Below are positions 34,768 to 44,119 of a stretch of 64,000 bases of DNA, in pieces. This stretch comes from Bacteroides sp. 519 (lineage in GTDB: Bacteria > Bacteroidota > Bacteroidia > Bacteroidales > Bacteroidaceae). Position numbers and translations under genes: made by a program. Location: assembly GCF_010500955.1 (NCBI RefSeq), contig NZ_QVMJ01000004.1, positions 169,135 to 233,134 of the forward strand, in the 5' to 3' direction. The first letter of the stretch is position 1. Every line of letters begins with the position of its first letter. The notes beneath the pieces are model-generated. The model had not been told where the DNA came from, ran no database searches, and saw only the letters and a list, made by a program, of their open reading frames with translations.

Positions 34768-34841
34768 CTCTTCCTCTTGGACTTGAACCAAGGACCCTCT
34801 GATTAACAGTCAGATGCTCTAACCAACTGAGCTAAGGAAGA
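34768..34841 (-). tRNA. tRNA-Asn(GTT)
   Basis: A 74-base cloverleaf on the minus strand. The acceptor stem TCTTCCT pairs with AGGAAGA, the D arm is GCTC-AGTTGGTTA-GAGC, the anticodon loop CTGTTAA carries GTT, and the T arm is CTTGG-TTCAAGT-CCAAG. The discriminator base is G, and CCA is not encoded. Identical to the copy at 34862-34935. Confidence 0.95.
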
Positions 34842-34861
34842 ATGTTGCATTTCAAGTTTTG

Positions 34862-34935
34862 CTCTTCCTCTTGGACTTGAACCAAGGACCCTCTGATTAA
34901 CAGTCAGATGCTCTAACCAACTGAGCTAAGGAAGA
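34862..34935 (-). tRNA. tRNA-Asn(GTT), second identical copy
   Basis: Same 74-base sequence, stems and GTT anticodon as the copy at 34768-34841, 20 bases upstream of it in the transcript. The two are probably processed from one precursor ending at the terminator at 34728-34760. Confidence 0.95.
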
Positions 34936-34991
34936 ATGATTATTTCCTTGAAATGCGATGCAAAAGTAATAGGATATTTTGGAATATGCAA

Positions 34992-34999
34992 TATCTTTG
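34992..34999 (+). promoter_or_regulatory. Putative -7 box of the PfkB kinase gene
   Basis: TATCTTTG lies 16 bases before the ATG at 35016. The expected -33 region has no TTTG. Confidence 0.4.
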
Positions 35000-35015
35000 C
35001 AGAAAAAAAATAAAA

Positions 35016-36005
35016 ATGGATAAAATCCTTGGTATGGGTAATGCACTGGTTGATGTATTAGCCAAGATAAAAGATGATTCCTTACTCAACAAAATGCAGC
35101 TTCCTAAAGGCAGCATGCAGTTAATAGATGAAGTAAAGCTGACGCAAATACAAGAGCACTTCAGCGAGATGAAAACTCACAAAGCTACCGGAGGATCGGC
35201 AGGAAATACAATTCTTGGACTTTCGGTTATGGGGGCAGCCACCGGATTCATTGGTAAAGTGGGCAACGATGAGTATGGCAATTTCTACCGCAAAAACCTT
35301 TCAAAGAATAATATAGAAGATAAACTTCTCACAAACCCAGCTCTCCCTTCGGGTATAGCCTCTACTTTTATATCTCCGGATGGGGAACGTACTTTTGGCA
35401 CTTACCTTGGAGCAGCTGCTACTTTAAAAGCCGAAGATCTATCGCTGGAAATGTTTAAAGGGTATACCTATTTCTATATCGAAGGATATTTGGTACAAGA
35501 CCATGATCTTATTCTGCGGGCTATTGAACTGGCCAAAGAAGCTGGTTTGCAAATATGTCTGGATATGGCAAGCTACAATATTGTGGCCGAAGAATTTGAT
35601 TTTTTCAAGCTTCTTATAAACAAATACGTAGATATTCTGTTTGCTAATGAAGAAGAAGCTAAAGCATTTACCGGCAAAGAACCCGAAGAGGCTGTAGAGA
35701 TTCTGGCCGGAATGAGCAGCATTGCTATTGTAAAAACCGGAGCAAAGGGATCGCTTATCCGCAAAGGGACCGAAAGTATTCAAATATCTGCCATTCCGGT
35801 AAAAAAGGTAGTCGACACTACTGGCGCAGGCGACTATTTTGCTGCCGGATTTCTTTATGGACTAACCTCGGGATACTCGCTCGAGAAATGCGCTAAAATA
35901 GGTTCTATATTATCAGGGAATATTATTCAGGTGGTAGGCGCACAAATGACAAAGCCCCGCTGGAATGAAATTAAGCTGAATGTTAATGCTATGCTAGCCG
36001 AATAA
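35016..36005 (+). CDS. PfkB-family carbohydrate kinase, likely adenosine kinase
   Basis: A 329-residue ribokinase-fold enzyme. The ATG at 35016 (MDKILGMGNALVDVL) is preferred to an upstream ATG at 34953, whose first 21 codons overlap the promoter. N-terminal substrate signature GGSAGNTILGLSVMG and C-terminal anion-hole and catalytic motif DTTGAGDYFAAGFLYG are both intact. Adenosine kinase is favoured by the overall likeness and by the divergent ahcY, which releases adenosine; other PfkB sugars remain possible. An S41 protease gene follows 33 bases downstream. Confidence 0.88.
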   Translation: MDKILGMGNALVDVLAKIKDDSLLNKMQLPKGSMQLIDEVKLTQIQEHFSEMKTHKATGGSAGNTILGLSVMGAATGFIGKVGNDEYGNFYRKNLSKNNIEDKLLTNPALPSGIASTFISPDGERTFGTYLGAAATLKAEDLSLEMFKGYTYFYIEGYLVQDHDLILRAIELAKEAGLQICLDMASYNIVAEEFDFFKLLINKYVDILFANEEEAKAFTGKEPEEAVEILAGMSSIAIVKTGAKGSLIRKGTESIQISAIPVKKVVDTTGAGDYFAAGFLYGLTSGYSLEKCAKIGSILSGNIIQVVGAQMTKPRWNEIKLNVNAMLAE

Positions 36006-36038
36006 GATGATTCAATTCTCACTACTAATTTAAGAAGG

Positions 36039-37733
36039 ATGAAAAAATATATCAATAAACAAACCGTTATAGTTTTTGCTATTGTGTTGGCCGGAGTATC
36101 ATTTTTCGGTTTCCGGAAGATGGATAACCGCAACTTCCAGTTAGCTAAAAACATAAGTATCTTCAGTTCTATTGTAAAAGAGCTGGATATGTTTTATGTA
36201 GATACGCTGGATGCCAATAAAACATTAAGAACAGGTATTGATGCGATGTTAATGTCGCTCGACCCATACACCAATTACTTCCCCGAAGAAGATCAGAGCG
36301 AATTGGAGCAGATGATAAAGGGTACCTATGGCGGAATCGGTTCATTAATTACCTACGACCCCAAACGTAAACGTTCTGTTATTGCCGAACCTTACGAAAA
36401 CATGCCGGCAGCCGAAGTAGGTTTAAAGGCAGGCGATGTGCTTCTTGAAATTGATGGCAAGGACCTGACCGGAAAAAACAACAGCGAAGTTAGCGAAATG
36501 CTCCGCGGGCAGGTTAACACTTCACTGAAAGTGAAAGTAGAACGTCCCGGAACCAAAAAACCAATTGATTTTGATATTGTTCGTAAGTCTATTCAGCTGC
36601 CAATAGTTCCTTATAACGGAATGATAGATGATGGCATTGGCTACATCAACCTCAATAGTTTTTCGGGGAAACCGGCAAAAGAATTTAAAGAAGCTTTCCT
36701 TGAACTGAAAAAAACTCAGAACCTTTCTTCACTGGTAATTGATTTACGCAACAACTCCGGAGGTTTACTGGACGAAGCTGTTGAAATAGCCAACTATTTT
36801 GTGCCGCGTGGTGAAGTTATTGTAACTACCAAAGGAAGGATTAAGCAAACAGAAAGCACCTACAAAACCCGTCGTGAACCATTGGATACCGACCTCCCTA
36901 TTGTAGTGCTTGTTAACAATGGTACTGCCTCTTCTTCCGAAATTCTGGCAGGTGCATTGCAAGACATGGATCGCGCCGTAGTTATTGGAACCCGCACATT
37001 TGGAAAAGGACTGGTACAAACCACACGTGCACTGCCTTACGGGGGAGCTTTGAAGATAACAGTTTCTAAATACTATACACCTAGCGGACGTTGTGTGCAG
37101 GCTATTGATTACAACCATCGCAACGCCGATGGCAGCATAGGCCGCATACCCGACAGTTTAACAACTGCATATCGTACCCTGGCTGGTCGCGAGGTGCGCG
37201 ATGGAGGAGGTATTAATCCGGATATTGTTATCAAACCCGAAAAAATTCCTAATATCTTGTTTTATCTGTTGAACGATAATCTGATTTTCAATTATGCTAC
37301 CGATTATGCATTGAAACATCAAACAATTGCCCCGGCAGAATCTTTTGCTATAACCGATGCCGACTATCAGGAGTTCAAAGAACTGGTGCAGAAATCTGAT
37401 TTTAAATACGACCAACAAAGCGGAAAGCTACTTAAAACACTGAAAGAAACAGCAGAGTTTGAAGGCTATCTGGATAATGCTTCCGAAGAGTTTGCTGCAC
37501 TCGAAAACAAACTCAGCCATAACCTGAATCAGGATCTGGATCATTTTGCTGATGAGATAAAAGACCTTATCAATAACGAGATAGTAAAACGATACTATTT
37601 CCAGAAAGGAGGAATCATTCAACAACTGAAAAGCGATCCGGATTTAAAGGAAGCTGTAAAAGTATTAAAGGACTCTGGCAGATATAGTGGTATCCTGAGT
37701 CCGAATAATAGCGAAAGTTCGGAAGCTGTATAA
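36039..37733 (+). CDS. S41-family C-terminal processing peptidase
   Basis: Periplasmic serine protease of 564 residues that trims proteins from their C-terminal ends. An uncleaved or cleaved N-terminal helix (VIVFAIVLAGVSFFGF) is followed by a helical cap, a PDZ domain (about 95-190: GIGSLITYDPKR ... GLKAGDVLLEIDGKDLTG), the S41 core with YINLNSFSG and IDLRNNSGG, the nucleophile Ser in NNGTASSSEILAGA and the general base Lys in GTRTFGKGLVQ. A coiled C-terminal extension of about 130 residues completes it. It is the first of two S41 proteases in the window; the other is at 58134. Confidence 0.93.
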   Translation: MKKYINKQTVIVFAIVLAGVSFFGFRKMDNRNFQLAKNISIFSSIVKELDMFYVDTLDANKTLRTGIDAMLMSLDPYTNYFPEEDQSELEQMIKGTYGGIGSLITYDPKRKRSVIAEPYENMPAAEVGLKAGDVLLEIDGKDLTGKNNSEVSEMLRGQVNTSLKVKVERPGTKKPIDFDIVRKSIQLPIVPYNGMIDDGIGYINLNSFSGKPAKEFKEAFLELKKTQNLSSLVIDLRNNSGGLLDEAVEIANYFVPRGEVIVTTKGRIKQTESTYKTRREPLDTDLPIVVLVNNGTASSSEILAGALQDMDRAVVIGTRTFGKGLVQTTRALPYGGALKITVSKYYTPSGRCVQAIDYNHRNADGSIGRIPDSLTTAYRTLAGREVRDGGGINPDIVIKPEKIPNILFYLLNDNLIFNYATDYALKHQTIAPAESFAITDADYQEFKELVQKSDFKYDQQSGKLLKTLKETAEFEGYLDNASEEFAALENKLSHNLNQDLDHFADEIKDLINNEIVKRYYFQKGGIIQQLKSDPDLKEAVKVLKDSGRYSGILSPNNSESSEAV

Positions 37734-37743
37734 AAATTTATTG

Positions 37744-37751
37744 TATCTTTG
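37744..37751 (+). promoter_or_regulatory. Putative -7 box of the DUF2723 gene
   Basis: TATCTTTG, 38 bases before the ATG at 37790, directly after the S41 stop codon. A -33 TTTG is not evident. Confidence 0.4.
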
Positions 37752-37789
37752 CCACCCGTAATATGTTCACTAATAAATAGCTATAGTTG

Positions 37790-40700
37790 ATGAATCAATA
37801 CAAAACGGTAAATAACATCATCGGATGGTTTACATTTCTTATTGCTGCCATTGTTTATTGCATGACTGTTGAGCCCACTGCCAGTTTCTGGGACTGTGGA
37901 GAGTTTATTCTTTCTTCTTATAAACTAGAAGTTGGTCATCCCCCCGGGGCACCTTTCTTTATGCTTACCGCTAACTTCTTCACCCTTTTTACCAGCGATG
38001 CAACTTTGGTTGCCAAAATGGTTAACTATATGAGTGCACTGATGAGTGCCGCTTGTATCCTTTTCCTTTTCTGGTCTATCACTCATTTGGTTAGAAAGCT
38101 GATTGTTAAAACAGAAGAAGAAATAAGTCTGGGCAAACTAATCACCATCATGGGATCGGGATTGGTTGGTGCACTAGCCTATACCTTTAGCGATACATTT
38201 TGGTTCAGTGCAGTCGAAGGCGAAGTATATGCCTACTCATCTATGTTCACAGCTTTGGTTTTCTGGCTGATACTAAAATGGGAAGATGCTGCCAACGAAC
38301 CACACTCCGACCGTTGGCTTGTTCTGATAGCCTACTTCACCGGCTTGAGTATCGGTGTTCACCTGCTCAACCTGCTTTGTTTACCTGCCATTGTTTTGGT
38401 TTATTATTATAAAAAGAATCCCGATGCCAACCTCAAAGGCAGTATTCTTGCCCTTATTGGATCGGGCGTGCTTGTTGCCGTAGTATTGTACGGTATTGTT
38501 CCCGGAGCCGTTAAAGTTGGCGGCTGGTTCGAACTTTTGTTTGTAAACACATTCGGGATGGCATTTAACACCGGCGTTATTGTTTATATCATTGTATTGG
38601 CTGTTGTTATCATTTGGGGCGTTTACGAAAGCTATCAAAACAAAAGCCGTATAAAAATGAATATCTCGTTCCTGCTTACCATTGCCTTGCTGGGTATTCC
38701 TTTCTACGGCAAAGGATTCAACAGTATTCTTATTGGTATGGTGGTACTAGTTATTCTTGCTATTTATCTTTTCACCACATCAATCGATAAGAAATACCAG
38801 ATCAGTGCCCGTACCATGAATACGGCGCTGCTTTGCATCATGACAATCATGATCGGATACTCATCGTATGCACTGATTGTAATCCGCTCTATTGCCAACA
38901 CCCCGATGGACCAGAACTCTCCCGAAGACATCTTTACGCTGGGCGATTATCTGGGACGTGAGCAATACGGTAGCCGTCCGCTATTCTACGGACAAACCTA
39001 TTCTTCACAAATTGATTTGAAAGTAGAAGGTAACTACTGTGTACCTTGCGAAGAATCGAAATCGACCAAATGGGTGCGCAAAGAAAAAACTTCGCCCAAC
39101 GAAAAAGACTCTTATATCCAGATTCCCGGACGTGTAGAATATAAATATGCACAGAACATGCTATTTCCACGTATGTATAGCAGTTTGCATGCCGAGCAGT
39201 ATAAAGGATGGCTCGACATTAAAGGAAGAGACATTACCTACGAGCGTTGCGGCGAACTGACTACAGTGAATGTTCCTACCCAGTGGGAAAACATCAAGTT
39301 CTTCTTCTCCTACCAGATTAACTTTATGTACTGGAGATACTTTATGTGGAACTTCGTAGGCCGACAGAACGATATTCAGGGACATGGTGAGATAGAAAAC
39401 GGTAACTGGATTACAGGTATCAAGTTTATTGATAATATGCTGGTAGGTAATCAAGACCTGTTGCCACAGGAACTGAAAGAAAATAAAGGCCGCAATGTGT
39501 TCTTTGGCTTACCACTGTTGTTGGGAATCATAGGACTGTTTTGGCAGGCATACCGCGGTAAAAGAGGGGTGCAGCAATTCTGGGTAGTATTCTTCCTCTT
39601 CTTTATGACCGGACTTGCAATTGTACTTTACCTGAATCAAACACCCAGTCAGCCACGCGAACGCGACTATGCTTATGCCGGTTCGTTCTATGCCTTTGCT
39701 ATCTGGATAGGTATGGGAGTTGCAGGTATCATACACTTATTACGGAAACGTTTTAATGTAAAATATGTACCGGCAGCTATCATTACTTCGGTTATTTGTT
39801 TGCTGGTTCCTATTCAGATGGCAAGCCAAACATGGGACGATCACGACCGTAGCGGACGTTATGTATGTCGCGACTTCGGTCAGAACTACCTCATGACGTT
39901 GCCCGAAGAAGGTAAACCAATCATCTTTACCAATGGCGATAACGATACCTTCCCATTGTGGTACAATCAGGAAACAGAAGGCTTCCGCACCGATGCACGT
40001 ACTTGTAACCTGAGCTACCTGCAAACCGATTGGTACATCGACCAGATGAAACGTCCGGCATACCTGTCTCCTTCACTGCCTATTACCTGGAACCGTGTAG
40101 AATATGTAGAAGGAACCAACGAATACGTTGCTGTCCATGCCGACTTCCTGAAGAAGAAGATTGAACCGCTTTATAACGACAGTATGCCTAACTCGAAAAT
40201 GGATGATGTGCGCAAAGAGTTTGGCGACAATCCTTACGAGCTGAAAAACATCCTTGAGAAATGGATTCGCAGCGAATTGAATGTTATCCCAACCGATAGT
40301 ATCGTTATGAAAATAGATAAAGATGCTGTACGCCGTTCGGGTATGAAGATTCCTGCTGCTTTGGGCGATTCAATTCCTGATTATATGCACATCTCGTTAA
40401 AAGGCAAACGTGCTTTGTATAAGAGTGAACTGATGATGCTCGAAATGCTGGCTAATGCCAACTGGGAACGTCCGATGTTTATGGCCATCACTGTAGGGGC
40501 CGAAAATCAGCTTAATATGGCTAATCACTTTATTCAGGAAGGGCTGGCTTACCGTTTCACACCGTTTGACACCAAAGCTTTGGGCGAAACAATAGACAGT
40601 GAACGGATGTACAATAACCTGATGACTAAGTTTAAATTTGGCGGTATTGATAAACCGGGCATCTATATCGATGAGAATGTTTTGCGTATGTGTTATACAC

Positions 40701-41110
40701 ATCGCCGTCTTTTTGCACAATTGGTTGACCAGTTATTGAAAGAGGGTAAGAACGATAAGGCCCTTGCTGCTTTAAACTATTGCGAGCAAATGATTCCGGG
40801 ATTCAATGTTCCTTACGATTACCAGAATGGCGCAATTAATATAGGTACTGCTTACTACAAGCTTGGCGAAAAGGAAAAGGCTGATAAGATACTGGATTAT
40901 ATGGCCAATAAAGCCTCGGAGTACATCATCTGGTACCTGAGCCTGAACGACCGACAAGTATTGGTTAGTTACAGAGACATTGGCTATAATATATCTCTAC
41001 TTGATGAGTGCATACGAATTATGGAAGAGAACGGATCGGATTTAGCCACTGGATATTCAGCTACTTTGAATAGCCTATACGAAGAATTCTCCACCCGCTT
41101 TGGGAAATGA
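37790..41110 (+). CDS. DUF2723 membrane protein (GT-C/O-mannosyltransferase-like)
   Basis: A 1106-residue protein. The ATG at 37790 is chosen over a TTG one codon earlier. The N-terminal 350 residues carry around ten transmembrane helices with the DUF2723 signature VEPTASFWDCGEFILSSYKL and VGHPPGAPFFML, whose acidic residues recall the GT-C active-site loop. A second membrane segment lies at about 570-690. A long periplasmic C-terminal region ends with helical repeats resembling TPRs (ALAALNYCEQMIPG, NIGTAYYKLGEKEKADKIL). The family is annotated as protein O-mannosyltransferase-like, so a role in surface glycosylation is plausible but not proved. Its stop codon is also the first base of a palindromic element. 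Confidence 0.88.
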   Translation: MNQYKTVNNIIGWFTFLIAAIVYCMTVEPTASFWDCGEFILSSYKLEVGHPPGAPFFMLTANFFTLFTSDATLVAKMVNYMSALMSAACILFLFWSITHLVRKLIVKTEEEISLGKLITIMGSGLVGALAYTFSDTFWFSAVEGEVYAYSSMFTALVFWLILKWEDAANEPHSDRWLVLIAYFTGLSIGVHLLNLLCLPAIVLVYYYKKNPDANLKGSILALIGSGVLVAVVLYGIVPGAVKVGGWFELLFVNTFGMAFNTGVIVYIIVLAVVIIWGVYESYQNKSRIKMNISFLLTIALLGIPFYGKGFNSILIGMVVLVILAIYLFTTSIDKKYQISARTMNTALLCIMTIMIGYSSYALIVIRSIANTPMDQNSPEDIFTLGDYLGREQYGSRPLFYGQTYSSQIDLKVEGNYCVPCEESKSTKWVRKEKTSPNEKDSYIQIPGRVEYKYAQNMLFPRMYSSLHAEQYKGWLDIKGRDITYERCGELTTVNVPTQWENIKFFFSYQINFMYWRYFMWNFVGRQNDIQGHGEIENGNWITGIKFIDNMLVGNQDLLPQELKENKGRNVFFGLPLLLGIIGLFWQAYRGKRGVQQFWVVFFLFFMTGLAIVLYLNQTPSQPRERDYAYAGSFYAFAIWIGMGVAGIIHLLRKRFNVKYVPAAIITSVICLLVPIQMASQTWDDHDRSGRYVCRDFGQNYLMTLPEEGKPIIFTNGDNDTFPLWYNQETEGFRTDARTCNLSYLQTDWYIDQMKRPAYLSPSLPITWNRVEYVEGTNEYVAVHADFLKKKIEPLYNDSMPNSKMDDVRKEFGDNPYELKNILEKWIRSELNVIPTDSIVMKIDKDAVRRSGMKIPAALGDSIPDYMHISLKGKRALYKSELMMLEMLANANWERPMFMAITVGAENQLNMANHFIQEGLAYRFTPFDTKALGETIDSERMYNNLMTKFKFGGIDKPGIYIDENVLRMCYTHRRLFAQLVDQLLKEGKNDKALAALNYCEQMIPGFNVPYDYQNGAINIGTAYYKLGEKEKADKILDYMANKASEYIIWYLSLNDRQVLVSYRDIGYNISLLDECIRIMEENGSDLATGYSATLNSLYEEFSTRFGK

Positions 41111-41243
41111 GTTATGAGTAATGAGTAGTGAGTAATGAGTTTTGAGTTTGCCATGCGGTATCACTCAGAACTCATTACTCACAACTCATTACTCAAAACT
41201 CAAAACCCATTACTCAAAACTCATCACTCATCACTCAAAACTA
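41109..41243. repeat. Long tandem-word palindrome, GAGTAAT family, with CCATGCGGTATC loop
   Basis: The left arm (41109-41149) is made of GAGTTAT, GAGTAAT, GAGTAGT and GAGTTTT words. The loop GCCATGCGGTATC lies at 41150-41162. The right arm (41163-41243) is about twice as long as the left, with about ten complementary words. It fills the gap between the DUF2723 stop and the deacetylase ATG. Confidence 0.85.
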
Positions 41244-41852
41244 ATGTTTATAGAACAACCTCCCTGGCTACTACGGGTGCTATACCCAGATGCTGTATGG
41301 CGGATGAATACAGAGGAAAGGGCCGTTTATCTCACTTTCGACGACGGCCCTATTCCTGATATAACTCCTTGGGTGCTCGATCTGCTTGATCAGTACAATA
41401 TTAAGGCTACTTTCTTTATGGTGGGCGACAATGTTCGCAAACATCCCCGGGAATATCAAATGGTAGTAGATCGTGGTCACCGTATTGGTAACCATACCTT
41501 TAATCACATCCGTGGATTTGAGTACCTTTCCGAAAACTATCTTCAGAATACCGATAAAGCCAACGAAGTATTAAAGACAGAACTGTTTCGCCCTCCACAC
41601 GGACACATGCGGTGGGGACAGTATTTCACTTTAAAGAAATATTATAAGATTATTATGTGGGATGTGGTGAGCCGCGACTACAGTAATAAACTGAATGGTA
41701 GGCAGGTATTTAATATTGTGAAGAAGTACACCCGCAATGGGTCGATCATCACTTTCCACGACTCACTTAAATCAGAAAAGAATATGAAGTATGCTCTGCC
41801 CCGCTCTATTGAGTGGTTAAAGGAGCAAGGGTATGAGTTTAAACTGCTATAA
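41244..41852 (+). CDS. Polysaccharide deacetylase (NodB-type) family protein
   Basis: A 202-residue carbohydrate esterase family 4 protein that would remove acetyl groups from a polysaccharide or peptidoglycan sugar. It begins at MFIEQPPWLLRV (ATG 41244); the open frame continues 34 codons upstream but only through the repeat. Catalytic base and metal residues are in YLTFDDGPIPD; the metal histidines are in GNHTFNHIRG; RPPHGHMRWGQY is motif 3, and IITFHDSLKS holds the final His. There is no signal peptide, so it may be cytoplasmic or exported in another way. Confidence 0.9.
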   Translation: MFIEQPPWLLRVLYPDAVWRMNTEERAVYLTFDDGPIPDITPWVLDLLDQYNIKATFFMVGDNVRKHPREYQMVVDRGHRIGNHTFNHIRGFEYLSENYLQNTDKANEVLKTELFRPPHGHMRWGQYFTLKKYYKIIMWDVVSRDYSNKLNGRQVFNIVKKYTRNGSIITFHDSLKSEKNMKYALPRSIEWLKEQGYEFKLL

Positions 41853-41861
41853 GCACAAAAT

Positions 41862-41938
41862 TCGTCATCCCGAATGTAATGAGGGATCTCCTGGGCAACC
41901 GTAGCCTTAGAGATCCCTCATTACATTCGGGATGACGA
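41862..41938. repeat. Perfect 29-bp inverted repeat (REP-like)
   Basis: Bases 41862-41890 (starting TCGTCATCCCGAATGTAATG) pair without mismatch with 41910-41938. The 19-base loop is not of the CCATGCGG type. It sits between the convergent deacetylase and DUF4861 genes and could act as a bidirectional terminator, but it has no T tract and looks like a dispersed repeat. Confidence 0.85.
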
Positions 41939-41964
41939 GAATCGTTGAATGATGATGTCTAATA

Positions 41965-43200
41965 TCAATATTTTATCACTAACGGATTCCTTACTTTCTG
42001 TGCATAATCACTCATATACTGATCCCATTGAGCAGCATCTTTGATGTTTGCTTTGCTCCATCCGGCACCCCAGTAGTAAGTGTATTCCGATCCGGGAATA
42101 TAATCACTGATAGCAAGTACATGACCATCGGCACCGCCTCTGTTTGCTTTTTCTTCTTCGCCAAACAGTACCGGTTTAGCTTCTGTTACCGCTTTGGGGA
42201 ATGCAGCACCAACAAAAATCTTTCCGTTATCCGCTTTAGGATTATCGGTAGGATCTACATAAGTAATGAAACCTTTTGCAGCATCAGCAGTAACTTCACC
42301 ATCGGGCTCGTGCAATACAATACCTGTAGCAACAGGAGTTGCACCACTTAAACCGGTGTACGAAATAACTGTTTTGTTTAGATGAGAACCAGCATCCAGT
42401 GAGATAACACGGGTTTCGATAACATTGGTATCATCTTTAACAGTGAGCGGATTGTATGTCAGTTTCACGGTAAAACGCAAAGGACCGTTATCTAATATCT
42501 CGAATGTTTTGTAGCAATACGGATACACAATCTCTCCATCGGCCAACAAAGCAGCAGTACCACCACCCAGTGTAGGACCTACTTTGTAGCAGTCTCCTCC
42601 GTTTCCGTGGTCAACATGATAAGATGTTTCTGCGCGTAACTTTGCAGCAGCAGCAGGATCAACCTTACGCAAACTATCAATCTGAGCCAATGTTTCAGGA
42701 TTTAACTCAATAGCATAACGTTCTTCTACAACAGGCTCGGTTGTAGCGCGTTTGTTCCATACATCGTAACCAAAAGCACGTTCGCCGGTTCTTTGAAGCG
42801 CAGGACCGTATGTGCGGAATGCAACCCGGTCGTTTTCCCATGCAATATCATCTACCCGTTCCGGATACTGTTTTCCGCAAGCAATAACCGATACTTCTTT
42901 AGGAGTACCTTGCTGAATGGTGTATGTTGCATTTGTATTAGCACCTACACTTACTGGGAAAATAATTTTTTCGTCGTGAGTAACCTGATAAGCAATTTCA
43001 TTACCTTGGGCATCCTTCACCACTACCAGCCCATCGGCAGGAAGATTCAAAGATTTGGCTACATCGGCCATGGATACCTCTATCATTTCGTTTGTCCGTT
43101 CCAGATCAATAGGATTGGTAACTGTTACCGTTACACCTGCATTTTCCTGACAAGACAGAAATGCAATACATGTTATGAGTAAGAAGAATAAATTTTTCAT
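41965..43200 (-). CDS. DUF4861-family lipoprotein
   Basis: A 411-residue lipoprotein with lipobox Cys17 (IAFLSC). The body resembles DUF4861 proteins, beta-rich exported proteins often found beside uronate catabolism genes. Visible blocks include GNGGDCYKVGPTLGGG, YGPALQRTGERAFGYDVWNKR and YTYYWGAGWSKA. No enzymatic activity is established; a role in handling unsaturated uronates or their parent oligosaccharides is inferred from the kduI and kduD genes upstream in the same direction. The kduD gap holds a palindromic element at 43217-43301. Confidence 0.8.
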   Translation of the reverse strand: MKNLFFLLITCIAFLSCQENAGVTVTVTNPIDLERTNEMIEVSMADVAKSLNLPADGLVVVKDAQGNEIAYQVTHDEKIIFPVSVGANTNATYTIQQGTPKEVSVIACGKQYPERVDDIAWENDRVAFRTYGPALQRTGERAFGYDVWNKRATTEPVVEERYAIELNPETLAQIDSLRKVDPAAAAKLRAETSYHVDHGNGGDCYKVGPTLGGGTAALLADGEIVYPYCYKTFEILDNGPLRFTVKLTYNPLTVKDDTNVIETRVISLDAGSHLNKTVISYTGLSGATPVATGIVLHEPDGEVTADAAKGFITYVDPTDNPKADNGKIFVGAAFPKAVTEAKPVLFGEEEKANRGGADGHVLAISDYIPGSEYTYYWGAGWSKANIKDAAQWDQYMSDYAQKVRNPLVIKY

Positions 43201-43216
43201 TAGTTTTTAAGTATTT

Positions 43217-43301
43217 GAGGAGGTAGAGTCAGGTAAAAGGAGGTAAAGTAGTTACATTATATTTTTACTACTATACCTCCTTTACCTAACATTACCTCCT
43301 T
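43217..43301. repeat. Tandem-word palindrome, AGGAGGTA family
   Basis: The left arm (43217-43252), built of AGGAGGTA and CAGGTAAA words, pairs with the right arm at 43267-43301 with a few mismatches. The loop is AT-rich and lacks the CCATGCGG core. It lies within the kdu operon, between kduD and the DUF4861 gene. Confidence 0.75.
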
Positions 43302-43307
43302 CTATTC

Positions 43308-44102
43308 TTATTTCGGTTGTTTCCCAATATATGCAAGGATACCTCCATCAACATACAACACATGTCCGTTTACGAAGTTAGAAGCTTCCGATGCCAGGAA
43401 TACTGCCGGACCAACTAAATCGGCAGGAGTTCCCCAACGTGCAGCTGGAGTTTTGGCAATGATAAACTGATCGAACGGATGACGTGAACCATCAGCCTGT
43501 AGTTCTCTTAATGGAGCAGTTTGAGGTGTAGCAATATAACCCGGGCCAAGGCCGTTACATTGAATGTTGTATTCGCCATACTCGGATGCAATGTTGCGGG
43601 TAAGCATTTTCAAACCACCTTTAGCAGCAGCATAAGCCGACACAGTTTCGCGTCCAAGTTCGCTCATCATAGAACAGATATTAATAATCTTTCCATGACC
43701 TTTCTTCATCATGCTTGGGATAACCGCTTTCGATACAATGAACGGACCATTCAGGTCGATATCAATTACCTGACGGAATTCGGCTGCACTCATTTCGTGC
43801 ATAGGGATACGTTTAATGATACCTGCATTGTTTACCAGAATATCAATAACACCTACTTCTTTTTCGATCTGAGCAACCAAAGCGTTTACTTGCTCTTCGT
43901 TGGTTACATCACAAACATAACCATTTGCTTTAATACCTGCTTCTTTATATGCAGCTAAACCTTTATCAACAAGATCCTGGTTGATGTCGTTAAACACAAT
44001 TGTGGCTCCAGCTTCGGCCAATCCGGTTGCAATTGCAAAACCAATTCCGTAAGATGCACCTGTTACAAGTGCTATTTTTCCTTCTAAAGAAAAGTTATTC
44101 AT
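43308..44102 (-). CDS. kduD: 2-deoxy-D-gluconate 3-dehydrogenase (KduD)
   Basis: Short-chain dehydrogenase of 264 residues that reduces 2,5-diketo-3-deoxygluconate to 2-keto-3-deoxygluconate. It starts at MNNFSLEGKIALVTG (ATG 44100-44102); 12 earlier codons come from the repeat and are rejected. SDR features: TGASYGIG for NAD(H), NNAG, the catalytic Ser near ICSMMSE, and YAAAKGG with Tyr and Lys. The C-terminal NGHVLYVDGGILAYIGKQP is typical of KduD. It acts directly after KduI, encoded upstream. Confidence 0.92.
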   Translation of the reverse strand: MNNFSLEGKIALVTGASYGIGFAIATGLAEAGATIVFNDINQDLVDKGLAAYKEAGIKANGYVCDVTNEEQVNALVAQIEKEVGVIDILVNNAGIIKRIPMHEMSAAEFRQVIDIDLNGPFIVSKAVIPSMMKKGHGKIINICSMMSELGRETVSAYAAAKGGLKMLTRNIASEYGEYNIQCNGLGPGYIATPQTAPLRELQADGSRHPFDQFIIAKTPAARWGTPADLVGPAVFLASEASNFVNGHVLYVDGGILAYIGKQPK

Positions 44103-44119
44103 GATTTTATTAATGTGAA

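Noticed and set aside
34669..34791. Longer N-terminus for ahcY
   Set aside because: The extra 41 codons cross the tRNA terminator and part of a tRNA gene and match no Ahc[16 protein letters not shown] is the normal start.
41142..41243. Longer N-terminus for the polysaccharide deacetylase
   Set aside because: The 34 extra codons are repeat sequence (HYSKLKT units). Homology starts at the ATG at 41244.
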